Translations under genes and position numbers: made by a program
The notes under the pieces: generated by a model
The model's input: only the letters and a program-made list of their open reading frames with translations
Database searches by the model: none
What the model was told of the DNA's origin: nothing
Source: Prorocentrum cordatum
Lineage: Eukaryota; Sar; Dinophyceae; Prorocentrales; Prorocentraceae
Assembly: GCA_963575745.1 (NCBI GenBank)
Contig: CAUYUJ010016067.1
Location: 115,686 to 138,185 of the forward strand
Direction: 5' to 3'
DNA: 22,500 nucleotides
Shown here: piece after piece, positions 1 to 8,029 of the stretch
How positions within the stretch are numbered: the first letter of the stretch is position 1
How the letters are laid out: the number at the start of each line of letters is the position of its first letter

Positions 1-13
1 GCCATGGGAGGGG

Positions 14-80
14 TCCTCCTCCTCCTCCTCCTCCTCCCTCCTCCTCCTCCTCCTCCTCCTCCTCCTCCTCCTCCTCCTCG
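14..80 (+). repeat. TCC triplet array
   Basis: An almost pure (TCC)n tract with a single phase slip (CCCTCC) near 37. It continues a theme seen throughout the window. The long proline or leucine frames across it are repeat artefacts. Confidence 0.97.
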
Positions 81-1168
81 TCGAGCAGTGGGCCTCTCCT
101 CGGGCTCGGCGGAGGGCGGCGGCAGCGAAGCCATAGGGGTGGCTCCGGCGACGGGCCGACGGGAGCCGCAGGAGCCCCCATGGGGGAATCCTCGGGAGAG
201 CCTCCAGGGAAGCCCTTTCGGAGCTCCTCGGGGAGTCCTCGGGAATCCCCCCCCGGGAGTCCTTTTTTTGGAATCCCCGGGGGTAGCCTCAGGAGCTCCA
301 AGGGGGATCACCCTGAATCCCTCGGGAGGAAACGTGGTGTCGCCGCGCCGTCTGCTCCAACTCGCGGCCCTCCGTCTTGGGCAGGGCGCCACGGCGCCAG
401 GGCCACCAGGGCAAGCTCCGCCTCGGACGCATGGCTTGCTGTGGGGGCAGCGGCTGCCGCGGTGCCGGCGCGGGGCGCAGGGTTTGCCGTGGGTCTGCCG
501 TGGTGTCGGCGTCGTCCACTTGGGGCGCGTCGAGAGCAAACGGTGCGGCGACTTGTGTCTCTGAGGCCCAAGAGGCCCGCAACCGTTGGGGACCTGGGGG
601 AAGCGATCCCCAGCTTGAAGGTCGCTGGGGGGCAGCGTTGTTTCCAGGGCCAGATCCCCGCACGCTCGGCGGGCGCGCTTGATCGGTCAACAGCAATGCT
701 TCCAGCCGCCCTTCGCGAGAAGCTCTGATTTCAGGTTTGCTCTTGCCGACGAATGGGCTGCTCATGCTTGCTCTTGCCCTACAAAATCATTGCCCTCTCC
801 TCCGTCGTCCCAGAAACACAGATCGCGTTCGCTGCCCCTCAGCGAGCTTCAATCCCCAGCCGGCCATGTGTCACGTTTGTCGGGAGGGGGAAAAACACAC
901 AGGCACCATGAGTCGTCGATTCCCGGGAAATGCGGGAAAATATAGGAAGTGGGGGGGAAGACGAACACCCAGAAGACATGGGAAAATATGGGGGGGATCC
1001 TGGGATGTATGTGTACTTCTTTGCGTGTCCCTGGGCCCCTTCAGTTTGCACCTCGTCGCCGGGGGCGGCGAGCGCCCCCGGGGTGTGCAGGCGAGCGGGC
1101 CGCCCGTGCCTCGGGGCACCTGCCCGTGTCAGGTGCGCGCCGAGCTTCATGCCGCCGACCCGCCGGCG
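81..1168. other. GC-rich stretch without recognisable gene
   Basis: A GC-rich, non-repetitive stretch of about 1.1 kb. Open frames exist on both strands, but none shows a domain, conserved motif or codon pattern that I recognise. From 180 to 260 there are several variants of a GGGAATCCTCGGGAG-like phrase, a weak degenerate minisatellite. I see no RNA gene. It is presumed intronic or intergenic. Confidence 0.5.
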
Positions 1169-1218
1169 TGGTGTGTGTGTGTGTGTGTGTGCGTGTGTGC
1201 GTGTGTGCGTGTGCGTGT

Positions 1219-1251
<33 letters not shown>

Positions 1252-1531
1252 CGTGTGCGTGTGCGTGTGCGTGTGCGTGTGCGTGTGCGTGTGCGTGTGC
1301 GTGTGCGTGTGCGTGTGCGTGTGCGTGTGCGTGTGCGTGTGCGTGTGCGTGTGCGTGTGCGTGTGCGTGTGCGTGTGCGTGTGCGTGTGCGTGTGCGTGT
1401 GCGTGTGCGTGTGCGTGTGCGTGTGCGTGTGCGTGTGCGTGTGCGTGTGCGTGTGCGTGTGCGTGTGCGTGTGCGTGCGCGTGCGCGGTGCGCGTGCGCG
1501 CGCGCGGTGTGGGTGTGGGTGTGCGTGCGTG

Positions 1532-1570
<39 letters not shown>

Positions 1571-1572
1571 CG

Positions 1573-1617
<45 letters not shown>

Positions 1618-1643
1618 GTGCGTGCGTGCGTGCGTGCGTGCGC

Positions 1644-1734
<91 letters not shown>

Positions 1735-1745
1735 GGGGGGGGGGG
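1169..1745 (+). repeat. Compound TG / GTGCGT / TGCG array ending in G14
   Basis: Alternating purine-pyrimidine repeat in blocks: (TG)n to about 1190, a long (GTGCGT)n hexamer array to about 1485, a GC-only transition with GCGCGCGCG, then (TGCG)n from about 1527 to 1645 with one slipped unit near 1570, (TG)n from about 1646 to 1731, and a run of 14 G at 1732-1745. The very long Val-Cys, Arg-Val and Thr-His frames on both strands are artefacts of this array. Confidence 0.98.
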
Positions 1746-1799
1746 TGCCCTTCTTGTGGGGGGCGGGAGGCGGAAACGGAGGGCCGGAAGCGAGGTTCT

Positions 1800-2212
1800 G
1801 GACGCCCGAAGTGGGCACGGAAAGAATGGGTGCAATGCCCAACAGCAGATGTTGTCCCAAAGCAACAGCGGCCGCTGTTGGGCGGAGGAGGAGGAGGAGG
1901 AGAGGAGGAGGAGGAGGAAGGGGGGAAGGGGGAGGGGGAGGAGGAGGGGAGGAGGAGAGGAGAGGAGGAGGAGGGATGAGGAGGAGGAGGAGTGGGAGGA
2001 GGAGGAGGAGGGGGAGGAGGAGAGGAGGGGAAATAATGGGTACAATGCCCAGCAGCACATGTTGTCCCTAACCAACAGCGGCCGCTGTTGGGCAGGCGGC
2101 CTTCGGTCTCGAGTGGACAGAGGCCGCGGCGGCGCGGACAGCGAGTCCTGTTCAGAATGGACAGGAACCTGCTGTTGGGCGTCGTACGCGTTCTTTCTGT
2201 GCCCATTTCGTT
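1800..2212 (+). mobile_element. Inverted-repeat element H, copy 1, with duplicated left arm
   Basis: The left end (GAAGTGGGCACGGAAAG at 1809) and the right end, read in reverse complement (GAAATGGGCACAGAAAG), form an imperfect terminal inverted repeat continuing through CCCAACAGCAG. Inside is the palindrome CAACAGCGGCCGCTGTTG with a NotI site. The left arm plus palindrome occurs twice (1809-1880 and about 2036-2091), separated by a GGA array at 1883-2035. The right half (2092-2212) matches element H copy 2 in reverse orientation. No clear target duplication and no coding sequence are seen. Confidence 0.65.
1883..2035 (+). repeat. GGA triplet array inside element H
   Basis: A purine-only GGA-rich tract lying between two copies of the left arm of element H. 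The insertion point is directly after the NotI palindrome. Confidence 0.93.
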
Positions 2213-2349
2213 CGTGCAGAGAGGTGGGGGGAGGGTGCGAGCAGATGGGGAGAGATCGACTGAAAGATGAACTGGGGGGAAGGGGAGTCCCTAGACCCCC
2301 CCCCAGAGCTCTTTCGGATCTTCTGGGACTCTCTGGCACATCCTCGTTT

Positions 2350-2438
2350 CCCTCCTCCTCCTCCTCCTGCTACTGCTCCTTCTTCTTCTCCTCCTCCTCC
2401 TCCTCCTCCTCCTCCTCCTCCACCTCCTGCTCTTCTTG
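2350..2438 (+). repeat. CTC/TTC pyrimidine triplet array
   Basis: A TCC-rich tract with TTC interruptions. Serine- and proline-rich frames through it are not genes. Confidence 0.95.
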
Positions 2439-2982
2439 ACTTGCCTCTCCCCTCCTTGCGCTGTGCCGCCTTCCCTCATCATTGATTCCTTCGGTCGGTC
2501 GTCATGGGGTCATGGCTGATCCCATGCCTCGGAATGCAAAACCCGGCATCCTCTACCCTGCCTCTCACCCTCCTCCTCCCTGTCCTCCTCTTCCCTCCCC
2601 CTCATCTTCCTCCCTCTTCCTCCCTGTCCTCGTCCTCGTCCCCCTCCTCTCTCGTCCCCCCTCCTCCTGGGAGGGAGCCTCGGGGGCCTTCTCGGAGCTG
2701 CCGCTCGGCCCGAACGCCAGGCCGTGGGGCGACGGCGACTGTCTGCCCCATGGGCTCTTGGGGAGGGCGTGTACGAACCACCGCCGCCCGGTCCTGGCCA
2801 GGCCGATCGCTTGGGCCCAGGGTCTGCGTGTGTGTGCCTCCCCGGCCCAGCCCGGAGGTCGTGTGCACCGATCCTGGCCTCCTCCTCCTTCTCCGCCGCC
2901 TCCTCCTCCTCGAGGCCAGACGGCAGGGGGGGGGGGATAGGGAAAGGGGGGGGGCACGAAATCTGCGGCGTGCGATCCTGGC
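2439..2982. other. Pyrimidine-rich stretch without recognisable gene
   Basis: It contains a degenerate C/T-rich tract (about 2555-2680), a short unique segment, a second TCC tract (2876-2912) and a G12 run with GGGATAGGGAAAGGGG (about 2926-2950). That last phrase recurs at about 3106-3125, each time after a TCC array and GAGGCCAGACG or GGGCCAGACGACAG, so a unit of roughly 180 bases has been duplicated. No gene is seen. Confidence 0.55.
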
Positions 2983-3088
2983 TTCCTCCTCCGTCTCCCG
3001 CCTCCTCCTCCTCCTCCTCCTCCCCTCCTCCTCCTCCTCCTCCTCCTCCTCCTCCTCCTCCTCCTCCTCCTCCTCCTCCTCCTCCTCT
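2983..3088 (+). repeat. TCC triplet array
   Basis: A near-pure (TCC)n tract, followed by GGGCCAGACGACAG and GGGATAGGGAAAGG. The upstream TCC tract at 2876-2912 has the same downstream phrase. Confidence 0.96.
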
Positions 3089-3285
3089 CGGGCCAGACGA
3101 CAGGGGGGGATAGGGAAAGGGGAGGGGGGTACGAGACCTGCGGCAGGCAGCTGGTTTGGGCCCCACCGAGGGGCCCATTCCTCGATACATGGCCGCCTCC
3201 CGGCGCCGGGAGGCGCCGGGAAATTCAGCTACGTGAGCTGATTCTCAAACCCCTCCTTTGCTATCCCCCCTTTCGCCTGGCCCAA

Positions 3286-3402
3286 TCCTCCCCCTCCTCC
3301 TCCTCCTCCTTCTCCGCCTCCCCTCCTCCTCCCCCTCCTCCTCCTCCTCCTCCTTCTCCTCGACCTCCTCCTTCTCCTCCACCTCCTCCTCCTCCGCCTC
3401 CG
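3286..3402 (+). repeat. TCC/TTC pyrimidine triplet array
   Basis: Degenerate (TCC)n with TTC and GCC interruptions, ending just before the left end of element H copy 2. Confidence 0.95.
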
Positions 3403-3405
3403 CAT

Positions 3406-3618
3406 CCGGGACGATGGAAATGGGTACGGAAATAATGGGTTCGATGCCAAAAAGCAGTTCTTGTTCCTTTTGGCCAGGACTCGCCGTCCGCGCCGCCGCG
3501 GGCGTTGTTCTCTGAAGACAAGAAGCCCCCTGCCCAACAGCGGCCGCAGTCGGTTTTTGGACAGCATTTGGTGTTTGATAGTGTACCTGTTTTTCCATAC
3601 CCATGCCGGGCGTCCCGG
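3406..3618 (-). mobile_element. Inverted-repeat element H, copy 2, reverse orientation
   Basis: Terminal inverted repeats start CCGGGACG at both ends (3406 and, in reverse complement, 3618) and continue as GGAAATGGGTACGG against GGCATGGGTATGG. The interior (GGACTCGCCGTCCGCGCC, then CTGCCCAACAGCGGCCGC) is the reverse complement of the right half of copy 1 at 2060-2170, so the two copies face opposite ways. The palindrome is half lost (GCGGCCGCAG). Length is about 213 bases. No coding sequence. Confidence 0.7.
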
Positions 3619-3871
3619 CCAGGATCGGTGCGGTGGTCCGTTGACGTTCCCCGAGGGGCGCGGCATCCGCGACATCCCCATTTCCTGCGGAGAGCGACCC
3701 CGACGCGCCCGAGCACAGCTCGTGCAGCCGCAGTTTGCGGCCCGCAGGATACAGCCGCGGCGCGCGCCCCGTTGGGCACACGTTTTTGATGATCGGCGGC
3801 GAGCCCCTGGGGTGGAAGTGAGGAGGGGAAGGCCTGCTCAGAAGGCTGGGCTGTCCCCCGGCCTTCTGAGA

Positions 3872-4039
3872 TCCGACGAAGGCATCTATACACCACCACC
3901 GTGCCAGGCCAGGGCCATCCTGGGCCCCAGGAGGGTGTACAGACCCTCCTGGCTCGGCCAGGAGGGCGTCTACACCATCCCAGGGCCCAGGATGGCCCTG
4001 GCCTGGCACGGCGGTGGTGTATAGATGCTTTCTGCGTGT
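3872..4039. mobile_element. Near-perfect palindromic element (CATCTATACACC family)
   Basis: The left arm from 3883 (CATCTATACACCACC, then CGTGCCAGGCCAGGGCC) and the right arm ending at 4027 are reverse complements over about 45 bases with very few changes, then diverge in a central region of about 55 bases. Imperfect pairing extends outwards to GAAGGCATC against GAAAGCATC. It is inserted into the arm of a GGCGGCGAGCG-family foldback. A possible short target duplication TGAGA flanks it (3867 and 4040). Only one copy was found in this window. Confidence 0.75.
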
Positions 4040-4147
4040 GAGAAGCCGTTCTGGGCCTCCCCCGACGGGACAGAGAGCAGACTTCTCGGAAGGCCTCCTC
4101 GGAAGGCTGGGAAGTCCCCCCGGCCTCCTGAGAAGCTGTTCTTCACC

Positions 4148-4309
4148 ACCCACCAAACCGCCCCAACCCAACCCGAAGGCTCAGATTGACCCTCGATGTC
4201 CAGTGGCGGGGGGGTCGGGAGACATAGAAAAAGCACATGCGGAACCCTTACCCTTACCCCCCCAACCCGAAATTCGGGTCTTCGGGCTGGGTTGGGGGGG
4301 TCTGGTAGG
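4148..4309. mobile_element. Inverted-repeat element (CCCCAACCCAACCCGAAG family)
   Basis: The left end CCACCAAACCGCCCCAACCC pairs with the right end, which in reverse complement reads CTACCAGACCCCCCCAACCC. Both continue into CCCGAAG. The right arm also contains the self-complementary CCCGAAATTCGGG. A short C-strand telomere-like phrase (CCCTTACCCTTACCCC) lies inside, too short to call a telomere. It is inserted in the composite foldback element. One copy was seen. Confidence 0.65.
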
Positions 4310-4527
4310 CAGTCAGTTCGGAGCCCTCCCCCGACGAGACAGAGAACACACTTCTCGGGCGGCGCGAGGGCTTCTCTCAGAGGTCCCGCCGCCCTCTGAG
4401 GAGGCCTTCTCCTTTCCACTTCTCCTCCCCGCTCGCCGCCCCCTGGAGACGCAGCGGCGCGGCTCGTGGCGCGCCGGGCGTGCGTGGGCGCGTTTTGAGA
4501 GGCAGGGCTCGCCGCGCGGCAAAAATC

Positions 4528-4687
4528 CGGGGGAGGGTTTCGGGGAACCAACAGGGGAGGGGAGGATTTCGGGGGGGGATTTCGAAATCTTCCCCCGAAA
4601 TCCAGGGGAGGGGAGGATTTCGGAGGGGAGGGGAGGATTTCGAAGTCCTCCCCTCTGCTGGCGCGCAGGGGAGGGTTTCGGGGAACA
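4528..4687 (+). repeat. GGGGAGGGGAGGATTTCG tandem repeat with flanking direct repeats
   Basis: Several copies of GGGGAGGGGAGGATTTCG, including one perfect hairpin (GGGGGATTTCGAAATC then TTCCCCC near 4570-4600), lie between two direct repeats of GGGGAGGGTTTCGGGGAAC (about 4530 and 4668). The origin is unknown. It sits immediately left of a T-shaped palindrome. Confidence 0.75.
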
Positions 4688-4693
4688 CAGAGT

Positions 4694-4861
4694 GGCACAA
4701 ACATAAAAGCTCAGAGGTCCGCGCGGATCTCTCGGATCGGCGCTGGGGCCCTCCCCGGCGGCGCCTCCGGCGCCGCCCCTGGCGCGCTCCGCGCGCCAGG
4801 GAGGGGGTCCAGCGCCGATCGGAGAAATCCGCACGGACTTCCGAGTTTTTATGTTTATGCC
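4694..4861. mobile_element. T-shaped palindrome (family F), copy 1
   Basis: The outer arms of about 60 bases (4694-4756 and 4801-4861) are imperfect reverse complements with about ten changes. They share GGCGCTGG, GATCGGCGCT and the outer CATAAACATAAAA-type ends. Between them are two adjacent perfect hairpins: GGCGGCGCC-TCC-GGCGCCGCC (4757-4777) and CCTGGCGCGC-TCC-GCGCGCCAGG (4778-4800). A single strand would fold as one long stem with two short arms, a three-way junction. There is no coding sequence and no clear target duplication. The same structure recurs at 6012-6180. Confidence 0.85.
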
Positions 4862-5208
4862 TTTTTTTTTCCCCCTAGGATTCGCCAGCAGACCGTGGGA
4901 GTCGCAGCTCCGTCGCTATAGAGTGCCTTGGCGCGCGGCAGCGTTTGGTCATCGGCGAGGCGGCGCTGCTGCAGCGTCGATTGGCGTCGCTTTGGCCTCG
5001 GTGTGGCGTCGAAGAGCGTCGATCCGCAGGAGCCAGCAACATGGCACGAGCGGCTCCAATGAGTTGCCACCGACGGAGGACAAGGTATACCGACGCCGCT
5101 GCTCGTCCTGGAGAGTCAGTTATCGTCGCCACGGCGGGACCCCTCCTTGGGAGTTCCAGCCCGCACGCGCCCCAGCAGAGGTCCCGAAAGCGGCGGTATC
5201 GTCCGATT
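4862..5208. other. Stretch without recognisable gene
   Basis: It starts with a T/C tract ending in CCCCCTAG (4862-4878). The rest is unique GC-rich sequence with open frames on both strands, but no motif that I recognise. The tract followed by AG resembles a splice acceptor, but the sequence after it does not read as dynein. Confidence 0.45.
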
Positions 5209-5410
5209 TTCGGCGGCGAGCCCTGGGGGCGAAGTGAGAAGGAGAAGGCCCCCTCAGAATGCTCGCAAGGCCCCCGGCCTTCCGAGAAGTTTTCGAAGCG
5301 CTCCTCGAAGACAGAACGAACTTCTCAGAAGGCGCGAGGGCTCTTAGGAAGTCCCGCTGCCTTCTGAGGAGGCCTTCTCCTCCTCACTTCCCTCCCTCGC
5401 TCGCCGCCGA
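5209..5410. mobile_element. Intact foldback element, GGCGGCGAGCG family
   Basis: The two halves are imperfect reverse complements over nearly the whole length. The left half begins TCGGCGGCGAGC and contains GAAGTGAGAAGGAGAAGGCC. The right half, in reverse complement, begins TCGGCGGCGAGCG and contains GAAGTGAGGAGGAGAAGGCC. The arms meet near 5290-5320 (GAAGTTTTCG against GAAGTTCG). Length is about 202 bases. No target duplication could be fixed. Related halves lie at 3793-4440, 8753-8850 and 10765-10871. Confidence 0.8.
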
Positions 5411-5436
5411 GAGTTCCCCCCACCACCACCATTTGT

Positions 5437-5735
5437 TGGAGGAGGAGGAGGAATAATAATAATAAGCATAGTAATAATCGCAATACTAATACTCATAATA
5501 ATAATAATGATAATAATAATAATGATAATAATAATAATATTAATAATAATCGTAATAATATTAATCGCAATAATAATAGTAATAATAAGAAGAAGAAGAC
5601 GAATAATAATACGTAAAATAAGAATACTAAGAGTAATACTAAGATGAAGAATAATAAGAGTACTGAGCATAATAATAAGAATAATACTAAGAAGAAGAAG
5701 AGGATGAGGAGGTGGAGGAGGAGGAGGAGGATGAC
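5437..5735 (+). repeat. GGA then degenerate AAT/AAG triplet array
   Basis: A short (GGA)n block grades into about 240 bases of degenerate AATAAT/AATACT/AAGAAG triplets and back into GGA. It is by far the most AT-rich part of the window. Isoleucine- and leucine-rich frames on the minus strand are artefacts. Confidence 0.95.
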
Positions 5736-6010
5736 CCCCTCCCCCTCCAACTTATGGTGGTGATGGTGAAAAACAGGCCCATCGAGAAAAATAAGTGCGT
5801 CCGCTCCTCGGCCAGCGGGAGCTGCGTCCTCAGAGGAGGGGGGGTGGGAAGGCAGGAGCCGGGAGATGGGCTCGCAAGGGGCTCGATATTATCTTTCACA
5901 CCGCGCGCCGTGCGGTCGGCAGCAGGGCCTTGGAGAGGCTCGGCTACGGTTCCCCGGCAGAAAAGCAGAAGAAAGAGTAATGGCAGCTCGTCGAAGAAGG
6001 CAAACACTCT
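5736..6010. other. Stretch without recognisable gene
   Basis: Unique sequence between the AAT array and the second T-shaped palindrome. No conserved frame, element end or RNA gene is seen. Confidence 0.45.
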
Positions 6011-6011
6011 A

Positions 6012-6180
6012 GAAACATAAACGTTCGGAGCTCCGAGCGGATTTCTTGGATCTGCGCTGGGCCCCACCCTGGCGGCGCCTCCGGCGCCGCCCCTGGCGCG
6101 CTTCGCGCGCCAGGGAGGGGGTGGGGTCCAGCGCGGATTCGAGAAATCCGTGCGGACCTTTAAGAAGTTTAGGTTTGTGC
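6012..6180. mobile_element. T-shaped palindrome (family F), copy 2
   Basis: It has the same architecture as 4694-4861. Outer arms (AAACATAAACGTTCGGAG at the left, AAACCTAAACTTCTTAAAG in reverse complement at the right) run into GCGGATTTCT and GCGCTGG. Two perfect central hairpins follow: GGCGGCGCC-TCC-GGCGCCGCC (6071-6091) and CCTGGCGCGC-TTC-GCGCGCCAGG (6092-6114). The 44-base centre differs from copy 1 by one base, whereas the outer arms differ much more. Confidence 0.85.
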
Positions 6181-6583
6181 AGTTTGGGGGGTCCTCCAGC
6201 TCGGGAGGCTGGGGTGCCTGTAGCTCCAAGCTCCTCGGCCGACCGTCGGGCTGGATGTGTGTGTGTGTGTGTGTGCGTGTGTGTTTCAAGCTCCCGTCCG
6301 GGAGAGTGCTGGAAGGACAAGCTCCTGCCCCACCTGCGACAGGGTGGTGCTCGCGCAAACATCGAAGCAATCCCCCTGCGGGCATGGGGGGCATGGGCCA
6401 TGCACCCGATTCAAGACTGGTTGGCTCTGGCCGCGGGGTGCGGAATCGCTGATCGCGCCGCAGACCGTCCACGTCACACGCCGGGCGCGGGAGGGCGACG
6501 GCAAACGCAAGCGAAGACGGCGCAGGAGTTTGCCCATCGCGCGAGGCCAACGCAGCCCGTGGGGCCCAAGCACTGACCGGACC
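6181..6583. other. Stretch without recognisable gene
   Basis: It contains a TG microsatellite (about 6255-6285) and otherwise unique GC-rich sequence. No motif is recognised in any frame. Confidence 0.45.
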
Positions 6584-6702
6584 GAAGGATTGCAAAAATA
6601 ACATCTTTTTTTGCAATCCTTCGGTTTTTGTTGCAATCCTTCGTTTTTTTGCAATCCTTCGTTTTTTTTTGCAATCCTTCGTTTTTTTTGCAATCCTTCG
6701 CC
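6580..6702 (+). repeat. TTGCAATCCTTCG repeat, first unit inverted
   Basis: The unit TTGCAATCCTTCG separated by T runs occurs five times between 6611 and 6700. Just before it, CCGAAGGATTGCAAAAA (6581-6597) is the reverse complement, so the first two units form a hairpin. The minus-strand lysine-rich frames come from this repeat. Confidence 0.9.
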
Positions 6703-6985
6703 CCTGGAATTGGCTGGTGCCCTCAGTGTCCGAGCAGCACGCCCAAGGCCTCTTCGGACTGCCGTCGCGTCGGCCGCCGAGAGGCCTCCTCTCGCTTTTA
6801 ATCCGGTCTACCGTGTGTTTCTGCGCCTTGCCGGGTGAGCGAGGCAACATGCGTCACGACTGTCTCGGGCATGTGGTGAATTTTGCCCAGGTGTCTTAGA
6901 ACAACCTTCCCTCATTGAAGCTTGGGCCGAGCCTGTCTCGCATTCTATCATGTCGCTGCACATGTAGCGTAGCCAAGTGATGGTG
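6703..6985. other. Stretch without recognisable gene
   Basis: Unique sequence of moderate GC. Short open frames are present but none resembles dynein or any family I know. Confidence 0.4.
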
Positions 6986-7162
6986 CAGTCGGGGCCCTGC
7001 AGAAGGAACCCTTTTTGTTGGGGAGGGGCTCCGTGTTCCTTAGTTGCTTTTTAGTGCTCCTTGGGTTTTCCTGAGGTTTTCCATGGGAAATCGGAGTTTA
7101 CTATATGGGAAAAAGGGGCCTCGTTCCTTATTTCTCGTTCTTTAGGTCAACGCACAGACAGT
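6986..7162 (+). mobile_element. TA-flanked pogo-like element (CAGTCGGGGCCC family), copy 1
   Basis: It begins CAGTCGGGGCCCTGCAGAAG with GGAACCC and ends near GGTTCTTTAGGTCAACGC in the same layout as the intact copy at 20651-20825. The right terminus has decayed. Shared internal phrases include GTTGGGGAGGGGCTCCG, CCTGAGGTTTTCC and GGGGCCTCGTTCCTTATTT. It is non-coding. Confidence 0.7.
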
Positions 7163-7322
7163 ATAACCTTCTCTTCCTTTCCCTCATCTTTGTTTGATCC
7201 TTCTCCCTCTGCCCCCCTTTGTGCTGCGCTGCCGCTCCTCCTCCTCCTCTGCCTCCTCGGCGTGCTCCGCTGTGCGTCCTAGCTGTGTGCGCGCGGGAGT
7301 GCGAATCTGCAGAACGCGGCGG

Positions 7323-7426
7323 CAAGAGGGAGAAGGGGGGAGGGGTGGGAGGAGAGGACGAGGGGGAGGATTAGGATTAGGAGGAGGAGGAAGAGGAGGA
7401 GGAGGACCAGGAGGAGGAGGAGGGAG
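7323..7426 (+). repeat. GGA-rich purine array
   Basis: A purine-only tract of GGA, AGA and GGGGGA units, with one GATTAGGATTAG interruption. Confidence 0.93.
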
Positions 7427-7503
7427 CTTAGCTAGAACCCTCGACAACGTCATCAAGCCGTCAGAAGGCAGAAGGTATCCTTCTCTCTTATGTCTCCTCC
7501 GTC

Positions 7504-7695
7504 TCATCATCAGCATCATCATCATCATCATCATCATTATCATCATCATCATCATCATCATTATCATCATTATCATCATCAGCATCATCATCATCATTAT
7601 CATCATCATCATCATCATCATCACCATCACCATCACCATCACCATCACCATCACAACCATCATCAGCAGCAGCAGCATCAGCATCATCCAGCATC
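7504..7695 (+). repeat. ATC triplet array upstream of the dynein exon
   Basis: (ATC)n with ATT and ACC variants and a CAGCAGCAG interruption at the 3' end. It stops about 80 bases before the acceptor of the dynein exon. CCTGATAAGGTGAGT at 7706-7720 looks like a donor site, but its phase does not join to the exon at 7778. Confidence 0.95.
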
Positions 7696-7777
7696 AACCC
7701 TCCACTTCCTGATAAGGTGAGTGGGAAGGAGAGCAGGAGGCTGATGAGAAGAAGGCGGCGAAGTCGTCGCGCGCGAG

Positions 7778-7890
7778 GCTCCTTCGGCATCAACCCGCGG
7801 CTCCAGCGGCACTTCTGGACGTGCGCGGTGCCGTTCCCGAAGCAGTCCGCCCTGTCGCTGATCTACTCCACTTTCATAGAGGGGCACATG
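7778..7890 (+). CDS. Axonemal dynein heavy chain, internal exon (AAA3 core)
   Basis: This internal exon belongs to a dynein heavy chain, the ATP-driven motor that slides axonemal microtubules in flagella. The frame with codons at 7777, 7780 and so on reads GSFGINPRLQRHFW, then TCAV, then FPKQSALSLIYSTFIEGHM. This matches the conserved AAA3 stretch of axonemal dyneins (NPTAGSF-INPRLQRHF, then an FP..-L--IY-TFL-GHL block). The acceptor is the AG at 7776-7777, so the first glycine codon is split and its G comes from the previous exon. There is no pyrimidine tract before this acceptor. The donor is uncertain. No GT lies near the end of homology, and GA (after 7889 or 7893) or GC (near 7905) would be needed. 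The upstream residues of the block (CMNPTA in the family) are not found within 7.7 kb. The heavy-chain subtype cannot be assigned from 38 residues. The 5' boundary is fairly secure and the 3' boundary is good to about 15 bases. Confidence 0.88.
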
Positions 7891-8029
7891 ACAGACCATC
7901 CCGCGATCGCTTGTTTCTGCTTCCCCGTGCCCAGGCATCGTGACGGCGAGGCGCGGCGGGCAGCTCTGCCCCTGTCTTGGGCCCTTGGGAGCCCCACGTG
8001 TCGGTCTGGCTCGAGACGCCCCTCGCATA

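Larger units (their letters stand above)
3793..4440. mobile_element. Composite foldback element, GGCGGCGAGCG family, with two insertions
   Basis: The left end TCGGCGGCGAGC followed by GGAAGTGAGGAGG (3794) and the right end GAGGAGGCCTTCTCC...GCTCGCCGCC (4440) match the arms of the intact copy at 5209-5410. Two unrelated palindromic elements interrupt it (3872-4039 and 4148-4309). The family's centre (CCCCCGACGGGACAGAGA at about 4058 and CCCCCGACGAGACAGAGA at about 4329) occurs twice, so the segment is probably a rearranged pair of elements and not one simple copy. Confidence 0.65.

Noticed and set aside
737-2206. Long open frames on both strands (over 400 codons), Val-Cys, Arg-Val or Thr-His rich
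   Set aside because: They are the TG/GTGCGT array read in several frames at once. No non-repetitive domain is present.
4230-4262. Telomere-like CCCTTACCCTTACCCC
   Set aside because: Only two units, inside an inverted-repeat element, so not a telomere.
4694-6180. Viral hairpin ends
   Set aside because: Only the folding geometry is similar. No viral gene or sequence likeness is present, and dispersed inverted-repeat elements explain it more simply.
7706-7720. CCTGATAAGGTGAGT as the donor of an upstream dynein exon
   Set aside because: The phase does not match the split glycine codon at 7777, and the upstream sequence is the ATC array.
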